A DNA stretch of 64,000 nucleotides from Erwinia sp. OLFS4 (GTDB lineage Bacteria; Pseudomonadota; Gammaproteobacteria; Enterobacterales; Enterobacteriaceae). Shown in pieces: positions 38,921-48,394 of this stretch. The first letter of the stretch is position 1. Every line of letters begins with the position of its first letter. The DNA lies in the NCBI RefSeq assembly GCF_002752165.1, contig NZ_MOMB01000048.1, positions 62,001 through 126,000 of the forward strand, read 5' to 3'. The translations under genes and the position numbers were made by a program. Below the pieces are notes generated by a model, which was not told the origin of the DNA, did not search any database, and saw only the letters and a program-made list of their open reading frames with translations.

Positions 38921-40333
38921 ATGAAAAAGACCAAAATTGTTTGTACTATCGGCCCGAAAACCGAATCTGAACAGATGCTGACTGACCTGCTGGATGCCGG
39001 CATGAACGTCATGCGACTTAACTTCTCTCATGGCGATTATGAAGAGCATGGTCGTCGTATCGCTAACCTGCGCAACGTGGTGAATAAAACTGGCCGCCAG
39101 GCGGCAATTTTACTGGATACCAAAGGGCCGGAAATCCGCACCATGAAGCTGGAAGGCGGTAAAGACGTGACGCTGCAAGCCGGCCAGACCTTCACTTTCA
39201 CCACCGATCAGAGCGTGATCGGTAACAGCGAACGCGTAGCCGTCACCTACCCGGGTTTTACCAGTGATTTAAAAACCGGTAATACCGTGCTGGTTGATGA
39301 CGGCCTGATCGGGATGGAAGTGACCTCGGTTAGCGGCAACAACGTAGTCTGTCGCGTACTTAACGGAGGCGACCTTGGGGAAAATAAAGGCGTTAACCTG
39401 CCGGGCGTTTCCATTCAGCTGCCGGCACTGGCAGAAAAAGACAAGCGCGACCTGATCTTTGGCTGCGAACAGGGCGTCGACTTTGTTGCGGCGTCTTTTA
39501 TTCGCAAACGTTCTGACGTAGTGGAAATTCGTGAACATCTTAAAGCCCACGGCGGCGCTCATATTCAGATTATTTCCAAAATCGAAAACCAGGAAGGTCT
39601 CAATAATTTTGATGAAATTCTTGAAGCCTCAGATGGCATCATGGTTGCCCGTGGCGATCTCGGCGTTGAGATCCCGGTTGAAGAAGTGATTTTTGCGCAG
39701 AAAATGATGATCAAGAAGTGTAATAAAGCCCGCAAAGTAGTCATTACGGCAACCCAGATGCTGGATTCAATGATTAAAAACCCGCGCCCGACCCGGGCCG
39801 AAGCCGGTGATGTCGCCAACGCTATCCTCGACGGCACGGATGCAGTAATGCTGTCCGGCGAAAGCGCCAAAGGCAAGTATCCGCTGGAAGCCGTGCGTAT
39901 CATGGCGACCATCTGTGAACGTACCGACCCGGTGATGAAAAGCCGCATAGAGATTAAAGATCCACAACACAGAATGCGCATCACTGAAGCAGTTTGTCGT
40001 GGTGCGGTTGAAACCGCCGAAAATCTTGAAGCCCCGCTGATCGTGGTGGCAACGGAAGGCGGTAAATCGGCTAAATCTGTGCGTAAATACTTCCCGCACG
40101 CCACCATTCTGGCGCTGACCACCAATGAAATCACTGCCCGTCAGCTGCTCCTGACCAAAGGCGTGCAAACCTCACTGGTGAATAAAATCGCCTCTACGGA
40201 TGATTTCTACCGTCTCGGTAAAGAGGCCGCGCTGGCCAGCGGCTATGCGCGTGAAGGTGACGTCGTGGTGATGGTTTCCGGTGCACTGGTACCGAGTGGA
40301 ACCACCAATACCGCATCGGTACATGCCCTTTAG
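38921..40333 (+). CDS. pykF: Pyruvate kinase I (PykF)
   Basis: A 470-residue enzyme, the same length as E. coli PykF. It transfers phosphate from phosphoenolpyruvate to ADP; the E. coli enzyme is activated by fructose 1,6-bisphosphate. The active-site motif [15 protein letters not shown] (with the catalytic Lys), [12 protein letters not shown] and the B-domain region are intact. The C-terminal effector domain begins near [14 protein letters not shown]. ppsA, which runs the opposite reaction in gluconeogenesis, is 13 kb away, and both have Cra sites. Confidence 0.97.
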   Translation: MKKTKIVCTIGPKTESEQMLTDLLDAGMNVMRLNFSHGDYEEHGRRIANLRNVVNKTGRQAAILLDTKGPEIRTMKLEGGKDVTLQAGQTFTFTTDQSVIGNSERVAVTYPGFTSDLKTGNTVLVDDGLIGMEVTSVSGNNVVCRVLNGGDLGENKGVNLPGVSIQLPALAEKDKRDLIFGCEQGVDFVAASFIRKRSDVVEIREHLKAHGGAHIQIISKIENQEGLNNFDEILEASDGIMVARGDLGVEIPVEEVIFAQKMMIKKCNKARKVVITATQMLDSMIKNPRPTRAEAGDVANAILDGTDAVMLSGESAKGKYPLEAVRIMATICERTDPVMKSRIEIKDPQHRMRITEAVCRGAVETAENLEAPLIVVATEGGKSAKSVRKYFPHATILALTTNEITARQLLLTKGVQTSLVNKIASTDDFYRLGKEAALASGYAREGDVVVMVSGALVPSGTTNTASVHAL

Positions 40334-40359
40334 TAAAGCGCCGGTTTTAAATATGTAAC

Positions 40360-40385
40360 AGCGCCGGTCACGGCGCTTTTTTTTT
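40360..40385 (+). terminator. pykF terminator
   Basis: AGCGCCG (40360-40366) and CGGCGCT (40371-40377) form a 7-bp stem with loop GTCA, followed by a run of nine Ts. Confidence 0.93.
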
Positions 40386-40590
40386 GACAATAACCCCTGC
40401 TTTTCTTTTCTGAAAATAACCGGTGAATTTAACCTGACAATCACACTGTTTGTTAAGATTGCTCCGATTCAAGCTGTCTGTTTTCTCTGTTTTTTTATTT
40501 CTGTGCGATTAACAGCCGTTTCTTTGAGCGAACGATCAAATTTAAGCGTGTTATCAGCAAAAATTTATTCTCATCGCAAAAAAGTTTGTG

Positions 40591-40878
<288 letters not shown>

Positions 40879-40891
40879 GAGTTCCTGTAAG

Positions 40892-40920
40892 AAAAATGGC
40901 GCACACTGTGCGCCATTTTT
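40892..40920 (+). terminator. lpp terminator
   Basis: AAAAATGGCGCAC (40892-40904) and GTGCGCCATTTTT (40908-40920) form a perfect 13-bp stem with loop ACT, followed by further Ts. Flanking A and T runs make it usable from both sides. Confidence 0.95.
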
Positions 40921-40970
40921 TTTGTCTCTGGCTGGCCGGAATCTGCGCCGCCTGCTGTCGCTGCTTGTTG

Positions 40971-41927
40971 TCACCTTGTTATGGCCTCTGCTCTTAGCGC
41001 AACGTCCCCTGCATTCACCAGCACCGGCATCCCTGAACGCCGGCTAAGGGCCTCGCTGATGACCTGCCCGTCGCTTTGTTTGCTGTGAATAAAGCGTTTC
41101 AACGCAGGGCTGATGGGAATCACCTTCGTCTGGGGATCATCCTGTTCAGAACGCGACAGCGGCTGATGTACCTCAATATAACGTTTGCCATCGGGTTCTA
41201 TGGCGTATTTTACCGGCTGATTGATCACCTGAACCCGGGTACCTTGCGGCACGTTACTGAACAGGGTGGCTATATCATCCGGACGCAACCGGATACACCC
41301 GGAACTGACACGCATCCCGATGCCAAAATCCGCATTGGTACCATGAATCAAATAATGTCCTTTGCCATATGCCAGGCGCATGGCATAAAGCCCCGTCGGA
41401 TTATCCGGACCTGCCGGAATAACCCCAGGCAGTCGGACGCCTTTTTCCGCGTAGCGTTTACGGATATTTGGCGTTGGTGTCCAGGTCGGATTGGGAATTT
41501 TCTGGCTAATAGTCGTAACCATACTGGGAGTAATCGCTCCCTGCTGACCAATGCCAATAGGATAAACGATGACTTTATTTTCGCCCGGCGGATAATAATA
41601 CAGGCGAAGTTCAGCAAGATTGACCACAATGCCTTCGCGCCGGGTATCAGGCAGTAGCATTTGTTGTGGAATGATGAGCTCGCTGCCGGCCTCTGGCAGC
41701 CAGGGGTCGGTGCCGGGATTGGCCTCAAGTATCCCCAGCAAACCAACCTTATAGCGCGCGGCGATATCTTCAAGCGGACGTTTATTATCCGCCACCACCG
41801 TCGTCACATTCTCGCCAATCAGGCGACTGTCAGCCGGGGGTAAGGGATATTCAGTGGCAGTTGCCTGCTGCAGCCAGCCAGCAGCAGCAAAAGCAACCAT
41901 CACCAGCAAACGACGGCGGGTAGTCAT
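40971..41927 (-). CDS. ldtE: L,D-transpeptidase LdtE (YnhG)
   Basis: A 318-residue periplasmic enzyme with a signal peptide ending near residue 25, a LysM-like domain (about 40-90) and a YkuD catalytic domain. His195 and Cys211 are in HGTNADFGIGMRVSSGCIRL. E. coli LdtE (334) makes 3-3 cross-links between meso-diaminopimelate residues of peptidoglycan; paralogues ErfK/YbiS/YcfS attach Lpp. Position between lpp and the suf operon matches E. coli, which supports LdtE. It is convergent with lpp. Confidence 0.92.
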   Translation of the reverse strand: MTTRRRLLVMVAFAAAGWLQQATATEYPLPPADSRLIGENVTTVVADNKRPLEDIAARYKVGLLGILEANPGTDPWLPEAGSELIIPQQMLLPDTRREGIVVNLAELRLYYYPPGENKVIVYPIGIGQQGAITPSMVTTISQKIPNPTWTPTPNIRKRYAEKGVRLPGVIPAGPDNPTGLYAMRLAYGKGHYLIHGTNADFGIGMRVSSGCIRLRPDDIATLFSNVPQGTRVQVINQPVKYAIEPDGKRYIEVHQPLSRSEQDDPQTKVIPISPALKRFIHSKQSDGQVISEALSRRSGMPVLVNAGDVALRAEAITR

Positions 41928-42000
41928 ACAGCTCTCCCTGTAATTAGCATAAATGACAGCTGACTGGCAGCACGTTGCCGTCAGTCAGCGCCAGTCTGAC

Positions 42001-42417
42001 TCAGGAAAGGCTTTCTGCCCGTTGGCGAATGGTGCGAATCATCGCTTCAAGGCCCTGGGTACGTGACGGCGTCAGGTGCTGAGTCAGCGCCAGATGTTCA
42101 AACCACGGTCGTACATCAAAGGCGACGATTTCAGCGGCGGTCATCTGTTGATACAGGATAAAAACAACGGCAATCAGCCCCTTCACAATCGCTGCATCAC
42201 TGTCACCCTGCAGGCTGACTTTACCATCGCTGTCCTGATCAAGCAGAACCCAGACCTGGCTCTGGCAGCCGGATACTGCGTTTTCTGGCTGGTGCAAGGA
42301 ATCAGATGATTCTGGTAATGCAGCACCCAACTCAATAATATACAGATATTTCTCTTCCCAGTTGGCGCAGCGATTAAAATTGCGCACCAGCTTCTCTTTA
42401 TCTGGCAACGTTGCCAT
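42001..42417 (-). CDS. sufE: Sulfur acceptor SufE
   Basis: A 138-residue protein, the same length as E. coli SufE. It takes sulfur from the SufS persulfide on Cys51 ([12 protein letters not shown]) and hands it to SufBCD. It is the last gene of the suf operon, 26 bases after sufS. Confidence 0.96.
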   Translation of the reverse strand: MATLPDKEKLVRNFNRCANWEEKYLYIIELGAALPESSDSLHQPENAVSGCQSQVWVLLDQDSDGKVSLQGDSDAAIVKGLIAVVFILYQQMTAAEIVAFDVRPWFEHLALTQHLTPSRTQGLEAMIRTIRQRAESLS

Positions 42418-42443
42418 TTACTCCTCCTGCCCGCCCGGCATAC

Positions 42444-43664
42444 TTAGCCAAGCAGACGGTGTATGCGTATCAGACCTTCCGCCAGCCGGTCTGCCTCTTC
42501 TTCAGTATTGTACATCGCAAAACTTGCCCGACACATGGCCGCAACGTTAAAGCGACTCATCAGCGGCATAGCACAATGATGCCCGGTGCGGATAGCAATG
42601 CCATACTGGTCGAGGAAACTACCGACATCATAGGCGTGGTGTTGCGCCAGATTAAATGAAATCACGCCCACGCCGTCGGCAGGACCGTAGGTGACTAGCC
42701 CAGGAACTGCCGCCAGCTTATTACGCGCATAATGCATTAGCTGATGTTCATAGGCGCTGATATTTTCCAGTCCCAGCTCACTGACGTAGCTCAGCGCCGC
42801 GCCCAGCCCCAGTATGCCGGCGGTATGGGGCGAGCCGGCTTCAAAACGCCAGGGGGCAGCATTCCAGCTGGTACCCTGTGTCAGGCTGACACTTTTAATC
42901 ATTGACCCGCCTCCTTCCCACGGCGGCATCTCGTCAAGCAGTGCTTTGCGTCCATACAGCACGCCAATACCGGTCGGGCCATATATCTTATGGCCTGAAA
43001 AGACATAGAAGTCGCATCCCAGCGCCTGTACATCCACCGGTTGATGCATCACCGCTTGCGCGCCATCAATCAGGGTAGTGACGCCGGCAGCCCGCGCTTT
43101 CGCCACCATCTCCTTAAGCGGGTTAACCGTACCCAGTACGTTTGACACCTGGGTGATAGCCAGCAGCCGGGTGCGCTTATCCATCAGCGCATCAAGGCGA
43201 CTGACATCCAGCCGGCCATCATCCGTCACCGGCAGGTAGCGCAATTCAGCGCCGGTGCGCGCTGCCAGCAGCTGCCAGGGCACGATATTAGCGTGATGCT
43301 CCATTTCGCTAATAATCAGGTTATCACCGGCTTTAATCTGCGTCTGGCCCCAGCTGTTCGCCACCAGATTAATGCCTTCCGTGGTACCACGTACGAAAAT
43401 AATTTCTTCTGCCGAGGCCGCATGAATAAAGCGGGCAACCTGCTGACGGACATCCTCCATCTGGCCGGTGGCTTCAGCACTCAGGGTATGAATACCACGA
43501 TGTACCGCCGCGTAACCATGCTGATAAAAATGACTTTCCGCGCTAATAACAGACTGCGGTTTTTGCGCACTGGCCGCACTGTCCAGATAGGCCAGCGGAC
43601 GCCCGTTAACTTCACGCGTCAGAACGGGAAAATCCGCCCTGACGCGGCGGATATCAAAACTCAT
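42444..43664 (-). CDS. sufS: Cysteine desulfurase SufS
   Basis: A 406-residue PLP enzyme (E. coli SufS 406) that takes sulfur from L-cysteine. The PLP Lys226 is in [12 protein letters not shown] and the persulfide Cys364 in [10 protein letters not shown]. It partners with SufE. Its ATG overlaps the sufD stop by 4 bases, indicating translational coupling. Confidence 0.97.
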   Translation of the reverse strand: MSFDIRRVRADFPVLTREVNGRPLAYLDSAASAQKPQSVISAESHFYQHGYAAVHRGIHTLSAEATGQMEDVRQQVARFIHAASAEEIIFVRGTTEGINLVANSWGQTQIKAGDNLIISEMEHHANIVPWQLLAARTGAELRYLPVTDDGRLDVSRLDALMDKRTRLLAITQVSNVLGTVNPLKEMVAKARAAGVTTLIDGAQAVMHQPVDVQALGCDFYVFSGHKIYGPTGIGVLYGRKALLDEMPPWEGGGSMIKSVSLTQGTSWNAAPWRFEAGSPHTAGILGLGAALSYVSELGLENISAYEHQLMHYARNKLAAVPGLVTYGPADGVGVISFNLAQHHAYDVGSFLDQYGIAIRTGHHCAMPLMSRFNVAAMCRASFAMYNTEEEADRLAEGLIRIHRLLG

Positions 43665-44944
43665 TCCAGGCCTCCCGGGAAGCGCAATGCGATACGGTCT
43701 AAAACCGCCGCTTTCAGCATGCTGTCGCTGATAGCTTCCGTCAGTTCAGCAGCAAAAGCATAGATAATCATGCGCTGCGCCGCCTGCTCATCAATACCGC
43801 GCGTACGCAGATAAAACATCTGTTCGTCATCAATGCGGCCGATGGTCGCCCCGTGACTGCATTTCACATCATCGGCATAGATTTCGAGCTGAGGTTTGGT
43901 ATCCACTTCAGCCAGTCGCCCGAGCAACAGATTGTTGTTGGTCATCTGACCATCCGTTTTTAGCGCATGACGGGCAACGGTGATTTTGCCGTTGAATACC
44001 GCTTTAGCACGGTCGCGCACGATAGTTTTATGCAGCTGACGGCTGAGGCAGTAGCCTTTATTGTGTTCCAGATAACTTCGGGTATCACACACTTCTTTTT
44101 CCACCGGCAACACCAGGCTGTTTAACCGCAGTTCGCTGTTTTCGCCGTTGAGCTGCACGCTGGTGTGATGGCGTGTCAGGCCCGCGCCAAGTAAAAAGCT
44201 ATGGCTTTCCACCCATGCATCGCGACCAACACGCATATCATTATGGGAAAAGTGGTAGCTGGCCGCACTCTCAAAACCGAGTTTATAGTGGCTGAGCCGG
44301 GCGTTGTCAGCAATATGGAAAGTCGTGCGGGCGCCGCTGAAATGGCCACAGTGGTCGAGACTGACATAGTGTTCAATCAGCGTCGCTTCTGCCCCCTCTT
44401 CCAGCTCCAGATGGTGACGGTAATGCAGCGTATTCATCGCATCGCTTCGCCCGCTGCTGATATGCAACAGATAGAGCGGACGTACTGCGCTTTTCCCCCG
44501 CGCCAGCCGCAGGCTGGTAACCTCTTCCGCCAGACTTTCTGTCAGATGTAAAAACACTTCCGGTTGGATCGGTGCATCAAGCTCATGACGTCGGGCCGAC
44601 TGCTGAACGTCAACCTGGAACAGGTCGTAATTTTTGTCACTTAGGCTGGCATCAAAACGCCCGTCAATAAACACCAGCCTCACGGCGTCAATATCCAGCG
44701 CCAGTCCCGCCAGATCGGCGGCACTCAAAGGCGGTGAGCTTTCCGCGAGAGTAAAACGCTGAGCCAGCAGGCTATCAAGCGGCGTATAGCGCCAGTTCTC
44801 GTGTTTACGCGTAGGCAGACCCAGTCGCAGCACCTGCTGCCAGTGTTGCTGAGCCTGCATAGAGCGTTTATCACCACGGCTTTCAAATAAATGATGCCAC
44901 TGCTGCAATGCGTTATCGTTACTCCTGGTCGGTAAGCCAGCCAT
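43661..44944 (-). CDS. sufD: Fe-S cluster assembly protein SufD
   Basis: A 427-residue scaffold partner of SufB (E. coli 423). The protein has the SufBD core beta-helix, with [40 protein letters not shown] and a C-terminal helical region. With SufB and SufC it forms SufBC2D, the Fe-S scaffold used under iron limitation and oxidative stress. Its start overlaps the 3' end of sufC by 26 bases. Confidence 0.96.
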   Translation of the reverse strand: MAGLPTRSNDNALQQWHHLFESRGDKRSMQAQQHWQQVLRLGLPTRKHENWRYTPLDSLLAQRFTLAESSPPLSAADLAGLALDIDAVRLVFIDGRFDASLSDKNYDLFQVDVQQSARRHELDAPIQPEVFLHLTESLAEEVTSLRLARGKSAVRPLYLLHISSGRSDAMNTLHYRHHLELEEGAEATLIEHYVSLDHCGHFSGARTTFHIADNARLSHYKLGFESAASYHFSHNDMRVGRDAWVESHSFLLGAGLTRHHTSVQLNGENSELRLNSLVLPVEKEVCDTRSYLEHNKGYCLSRQLHKTIVRDRAKAVFNGKITVARHALKTDGQMTNNNLLLGRLAEVDTKPQLEIYADDVKCSHGATIGRIDDEQMFYLRTRGIDEQAAQRMIIYAFAAELTEAISDSMLKAAVLDRIALRFPGGLE

Positions 44945-45665
44945 AGCCCTGCTCCTCCAGCTGTTTCACCAGAGTAAAATCGCCTGATTTGACAATTTTT
45001 CCCTGATAAAGCACATGCACAAAATCCGGCTTAATGTAGTCGAGGATGCGCTGATAATGCGTGACAATAATAAACGCACGTTTGCCGTCACGCAGAGAGT
45101 TGACGCCGTTTGCGACAATTTTTAATGCGTCGATATCCAGACCGGAATCGGTTTCATCAAGGATACAGAGATCGGGCTCCAGCGCAGCCATTTGCAGAAT
45201 ATCGTTACGTTTCTTCTCACCACCAGAAAAACCCACATTGACTGAGCGGGTCAACAGATCTTCCGGCATTTTCAGCAGATGAATTTTATCTTCAATAAAG
45301 TCCTGAAAATCGAAGCGATCGAGTACCGGCTGTTCACGGTATTTTCTCACGGCATTGACCGCGGTTTGCAAAAAAAACTGATTACTGACGCCAGGAATTT
45401 CTACCGGATACTGAAAAGCCATAAAAATGCCTTCACCGGCGCGATCTTCCGGATCCAGTTCCAGCAAGTCTTTGCCCTTAAAGCTGACGCTTCCGCCACT
45501 TACCTGATACTCTTCCCGCCCGGCGAGGGTCGCTGACAGGGTACTTTTACCGGAACCATTGGGTCCCATAATGGCATGCACTTCGCCGGCTTTCACCTCG
45601 AGATTTAACCCGCGCAGAATGGCTTTTTCTTCAATATTTACCTGTAAATCTTTAATACTTAGCAT
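44919..45665 (-). CDS. sufC: Fe-S assembly ATPase SufC
   Basis: A 248-residue ABC-type ATPase (E. coli SufC 248). Walker A is GPNGSGKST (34-42), the signature VGFSGGEKKRNDILQ, Walker B LCILDETDSGLD, and the H-loop VTHYQRIL. ATP binding reshapes the SufBCD scaffold. It lies 50 bases after sufB. Confidence 0.97.
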   Translation of the reverse strand: MLSIKDLQVNIEEKAILRGLNLEVKAGEVHAIMGPNGSGKSTLSATLAGREEYQVSGGSVSFKGKDLLELDPEDRAGEGIFMAFQYPVEIPGVSNQFFLQTAVNAVRKYREQPVLDRFDFQDFIEDKIHLLKMPEDLLTRSVNVGFSGGEKKRNDILQMAALEPDLCILDETDSGLDIDALKIVANGVNSLRDGKRAFIIVTHYQRILDYIKPDFVHVLYQGKIVKSGDFTLVKQLEEQGYGWLTDQE

Positions 45666-45715
45666 GTTTTTTCCTTGGCGACACCACCGGGTGTCGGTGA
45701 AAAATCGCAGGCGTT

Positions 45716-47218
45716 TTAACCAACACTGTGTTCCAGACTGATAGCCAGTAGTTTTTGCGCTTCAACGGCAAATTCCAGCGGCAGTTCTGAAAATACATCT
45801 TTACAAAATCCATTAACAATCATCGAGATAGCATCATCTTCACTGATGCTACGCTGCAAACAATAAAACAGCTGATCCTCACCAATACGCGACGTGGTCG
45901 CTTCATGTTCCAGCTGGGCACTGTTATTGCGGGTTTCAACGTAAGGGAAAGTGTGGGCACCACAATCCGGACCGATCAGCATTGAATCGCACTGGGTGAA
46001 ATTTCGCGCGTTGGTTGCCGTCGGCATAATTTTTACCAGACCACGATAAGTATTCTGGCTTTTACCGGCCGAAATTCCCTTAGATATAATGGTTGAGCGG
46101 GTATTTTTACCAATATGAATCATCTTGGTGCCAGTATCCGCCTGCTGACGGCCGCTGGTCAGCGCCACCGAAAAGAATTCACCCACCGAGTTATCACCAC
46201 GCAAAATACAGCTAGGGTATTTCCAGGTAATCGCTGAACCCGTCTCAGACTGAGTCCAAGACATTTTACTGTTTTCACCTTCGCACAGCGCCCGTTTAGT
46301 GACGAAGTTCAGGATCCCCCCCTCACCTTCACCACCGGGAAACCAGTTTTGTACTGTGGAGTATTTCACTTCAGCATTTTTGTGGATGATCACTTCCACC
46401 ACCGCCGCATGCAGTTGATAACTGTCACGCACCGGTGCTGAACAGCCTTCGATATAGCTGACATAGCTATCTTCATCGGCAATCAGGATAGTGCGTTCAA
46501 ACTGCCCGGTTTTCGCCGCATTAATACGAAAATAGGTGGAAAGCTCCATCGGACAACGCACCCCTTTCGGGATATAAACGAAGGTGCCGTCGGAGGCGAC
46601 CGCGGAATTCAGCGCGGCAAAGAAATTATCGTTATGGGGCACCACTGTGCCAAGGTATTGTTTTACCAGCTCAGGATGTTCCTGAATCGCCTCACCAAAG
46701 GAACAAAAGATAATGCCCTGTTCCGCCAGCTTATGGCGATAGGTAGTCGCCACCGAAACGGAATCAAAAATGGCGTCAACAGCCACTTCTTTACCTTCAC
46801 GCACCGGCACACCCAGCTGGTCAAAGGCATTTTCCACTTCCTGAGTCAGGTAGTTGCTGGCTGGCTGCGCGCCGGATGTCTGTGTGGCACCTGGCTCCGA
46901 GGCACAGCTGTCATTACACACCCCGCATGAAGGTGCAGAATAGTAACTGTAATCCTGATAGTTTAATGCATCATAATGCGCTTTCAGCCAGTGCGGCTCT
47001 TCCATCTGTAGCCAGGCGTTATAAGCTTTAAGGCGAAATTCCAGCATCCATTCTGGCTCGTTGCGCTTAGCGGAAATCGCGCGCACCACGTCTTCACTGA
47101 TGCCATGTTCCAGCTCATCAGTTTGCAGCTGAGTAAAGAAGCCCTCTTTGTACTTTTGCGGGCCACCTTCCCAGATATGTACCTCTTCAGATGCAGAGGC
47201 ATCACCGTTACGAGACAT
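45716..47218 (-). CDS. sufB: Fe-S cluster scaffold SufB
   Basis: A 500-residue scaffold subunit (E. coli 495) on which the cluster forms. The SufBD core contains the family segments [33 protein letters not shown] and [15 protein letters not shown] ([14 protein letters not shown]), with cysteines and His used for cluster binding. I start at MSRNGDAS (47218), as in E. coli; an ATA-like alternative three codons upstream is not needed. The stop of sufA is 5 bases upstream, so translation is closely linked. Confidence 0.96.
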   Translation of the reverse strand: MSRNGDASASEEVHIWEGGPQKYKEGFFTQLQTDELEHGISEDVVRAISAKRNEPEWMLEFRLKAYNAWLQMEEPHWLKAHYDALNYQDYSYYSAPSCGVCNDSCASEPGATQTSGAQPASNYLTQEVENAFDQLGVPVREGKEVAVDAIFDSVSVATTYRHKLAEQGIIFCSFGEAIQEHPELVKQYLGTVVPHNDNFFAALNSAVASDGTFVYIPKGVRCPMELSTYFRINAAKTGQFERTILIADEDSYVSYIEGCSAPVRDSYQLHAAVVEVIIHKNAEVKYSTVQNWFPGGEGEGGILNFVTKRALCEGENSKMSWTQSETGSAITWKYPSCILRGDNSVGEFFSVALTSGRQQADTGTKMIHIGKNTRSTIISKGISAGKSQNTYRGLVKIMPTATNARNFTQCDSMLIGPDCGAHTFPYVETRNNSAQLEHEATTSRIGEDQLFYCLQRSISEDDAISMIVNGFCKDVFSELPLEFAVEAQKLLAISLEHSVG

Positions 47219-47223
47219 AAGGA

Positions 47224-47598
47224 TCACTCAATGCCAAAGCTTTCACCACACCCACAGGCGTGCTGCGCTTTAGGATTATTAAATTTAAATACCTGATTCA
47301 ACCCTTCGCGGACATAATCCACTTGTGTACCATCAATAAAAGGCATTGCCTGCAGCGGCACATACAAATGTGCTCCCTGGTGGCTAAAGACCAAGTCATC
47401 GCTGGCGGGCTCTTTCACCAGATCCATGGTATAGCCAAAGCCGGCGCAACCCGACGGTTTAACCCCCAATCGTAGCCCTTTAACTTGCGGGTCACTGGCC
47501 ACCAGCGTCAGGATTTGCCGGGCAGCGCCATCGGTCAGCGTCAGCCCCTTCCAGACAAAATCTTGCGGTGAAAATGATGCGGGATTTACAGATTGCAT
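47224..47598 (-). CDS. sufA: A-type Fe-S carrier SufA
   Basis: A 124-residue A-type carrier (E. coli 122) that receives clusters from SufBCD and delivers them to apoproteins. The three cluster cysteines are in [12 protein letters not shown] and near the C-terminus in [10 protein letters not shown]. It is the first gene of the operon sufABCDSE. The upstream region has an IscR-like site. Confidence 0.96.
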   Translation of the reverse strand: MQSVNPASFSPQDFVWKGLTLTDGAARQILTLVASDPQVKGLRLGVKPSGCAGFGYTMDLVKEPASDDLVFSHQGAHLYVPLQAMPFIDGTQVDYVREGLNQVFKFNNPKAQHACGCGESFGIE

Positions 47599-47923
47599 AA
47601 ATTACCTCACTATGCGTTAGCCCTGCGGCTTTCCCTCTATGGTAGTTATAACAATACGTACTTCAACCTCTTGTTTTGCAGGGATAATATGAAATCGCTG
47701 TTTTTGCCTGATTATTCACTAAGTTTAGCCCCTTTCTGCTACCCTGCGCCGGGCTGAGGTTTTGATAATTGTTATTTTTATCCATTTGTTTTTAAAAAAT
47801 TATTTCCTAATCGTTTCACATCGCACCGGACCAGCAAGCACATTAACTTCTTTTTTCACTGGAAAGATTGGTTTTACCGATTTCTGTAACAGAAAGCATA
47901 TTCGGTTAAATGCGACAAGCGTA
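47599..47923. other. Region between divergent suf operon and the Fur-controlled gene
   Basis: About 325 AT-rich bases containing the suf promoter on the minus side. In E. coli ydiH and menI (ydiI) lie between sufA and ydiJ; neither is here. No coding sequence is seen; a short open frame starting at 47762 overlaps the Fur promoter and has no support. Confidence 0.5.
47663..47687 (-). promoter_or_regulatory. Candidate IscR type 2 site upstream of sufA
   Basis: Read on the minus strand, the sequence has TTATCCC, a seven-base gap and AGAGGTTGA, in the spacing of the IscR type 2 motif (WWWWCC-N-YA-N7-TR-N-GG). Two key bases differ. Its position, 65-89 bases upstream of sufA, is where IscR/Fur act in E. 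coli. Confidence 0.35.
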
Positions 47924-47967
47924 TTGCTAATTTATCCGGGCGATATATGATAATAATTATCATTACC
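47924..47967 (+). promoter_or_regulatory. Fur box overlapping a promoter
   Basis: GATAATAATTATCATTACC (47949-47967) matches the 19-base Fur consensus GATAATGATAATCATTATC at 16 positions. It overlaps the -10 box TATGAT (47946-47951), which lies 16 bp after the -35 box TTGCTA (47924-47929). This places the gene at 47988 under iron repression by Fur. Confidence 0.85.
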
Positions 47968-47987
47968 ATAGAGGGTCGCTGTTACCG

Positions 47988-48383
47988 ATGTCGCAATCTA
48001 TTAATGCCTGGCTTCAGCAGCATATTGATGAATACAAATTCCGTCTCCGCGATCTGACCGTCGATTTTTATATGGCGCAGGCCAGACTCAATCGCCCCGA
48101 ATGTCAGCTTGATCAGCTGCGCGGCTTTAATGACGCCTGCATGAATATGGCCGAACTCTGTCAGATGAACGGCGACGATGACAGCTATCTTCATGCCCTT
48201 GGTCGGCTGCATCAGCGCCTGCTGACCGAAGTCAGAAATACCCAGCGCGACAAACTGTTTCGCGCCCAGGCATGGCAACTGGCGCGGCATTCCCTGACGC
48301 GCTTGTGTCATCAGTTTGCGGTTAACGGCGAGTGGCAAAAAGCCAGCGCGTTGCAAACCGAATTTGTTAAATATGTCTGGTAA
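47988..48383 (+). CDS. Unknown 131-residue protein under Fur control
   Basis: A 131-residue soluble, mostly alpha-helical protein starting MSQSINAWLQQHIDEYKFRL. There is no signal peptide or membrane segment. It has His and Cys residues scattered, including CQLDQLRGFNDACMNMAELC, and pairs of aromatic residues (DFYMAQ, FVKYVW at the end). I do not recognise the family. The Fur box directly upstream (21 bases from its end to the ATG) is strong, so it should be made during iron starvation, next to suf and ydiJ, whose products hold Fe-S clusters. The site GAGGGT is 14 nt upstream; the start could be later. ydiJ is convergent, 11 bases from the stop. Confidence 0.75.
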   Translation: MSQSINAWLQQHIDEYKFRLRDLTVDFYMAQARLNRPECQLDQLRGFNDACMNMAELCQMNGDDDSYLHALGRLHQRLLTEVRNTQRDKLFRAQAWQLARHSLTRLCHQFAVNGEWQKASALQTEFVKYVW

Positions 48384-48394
48384 TACCCCAGGCG

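Noticed and set aside
38706..38924. 72-codon open frame in the pykF leader
   Set aside because: It ends inside the pykF start, has no ribosome site and its composition looks non-coding; the region is explained as a promoter and long leader.
47762..47950. 62-codon plus-strand frame before the Fur-controlled gene
   Set aside because: It overlaps the Fur box and promoter and shows no family similarity.
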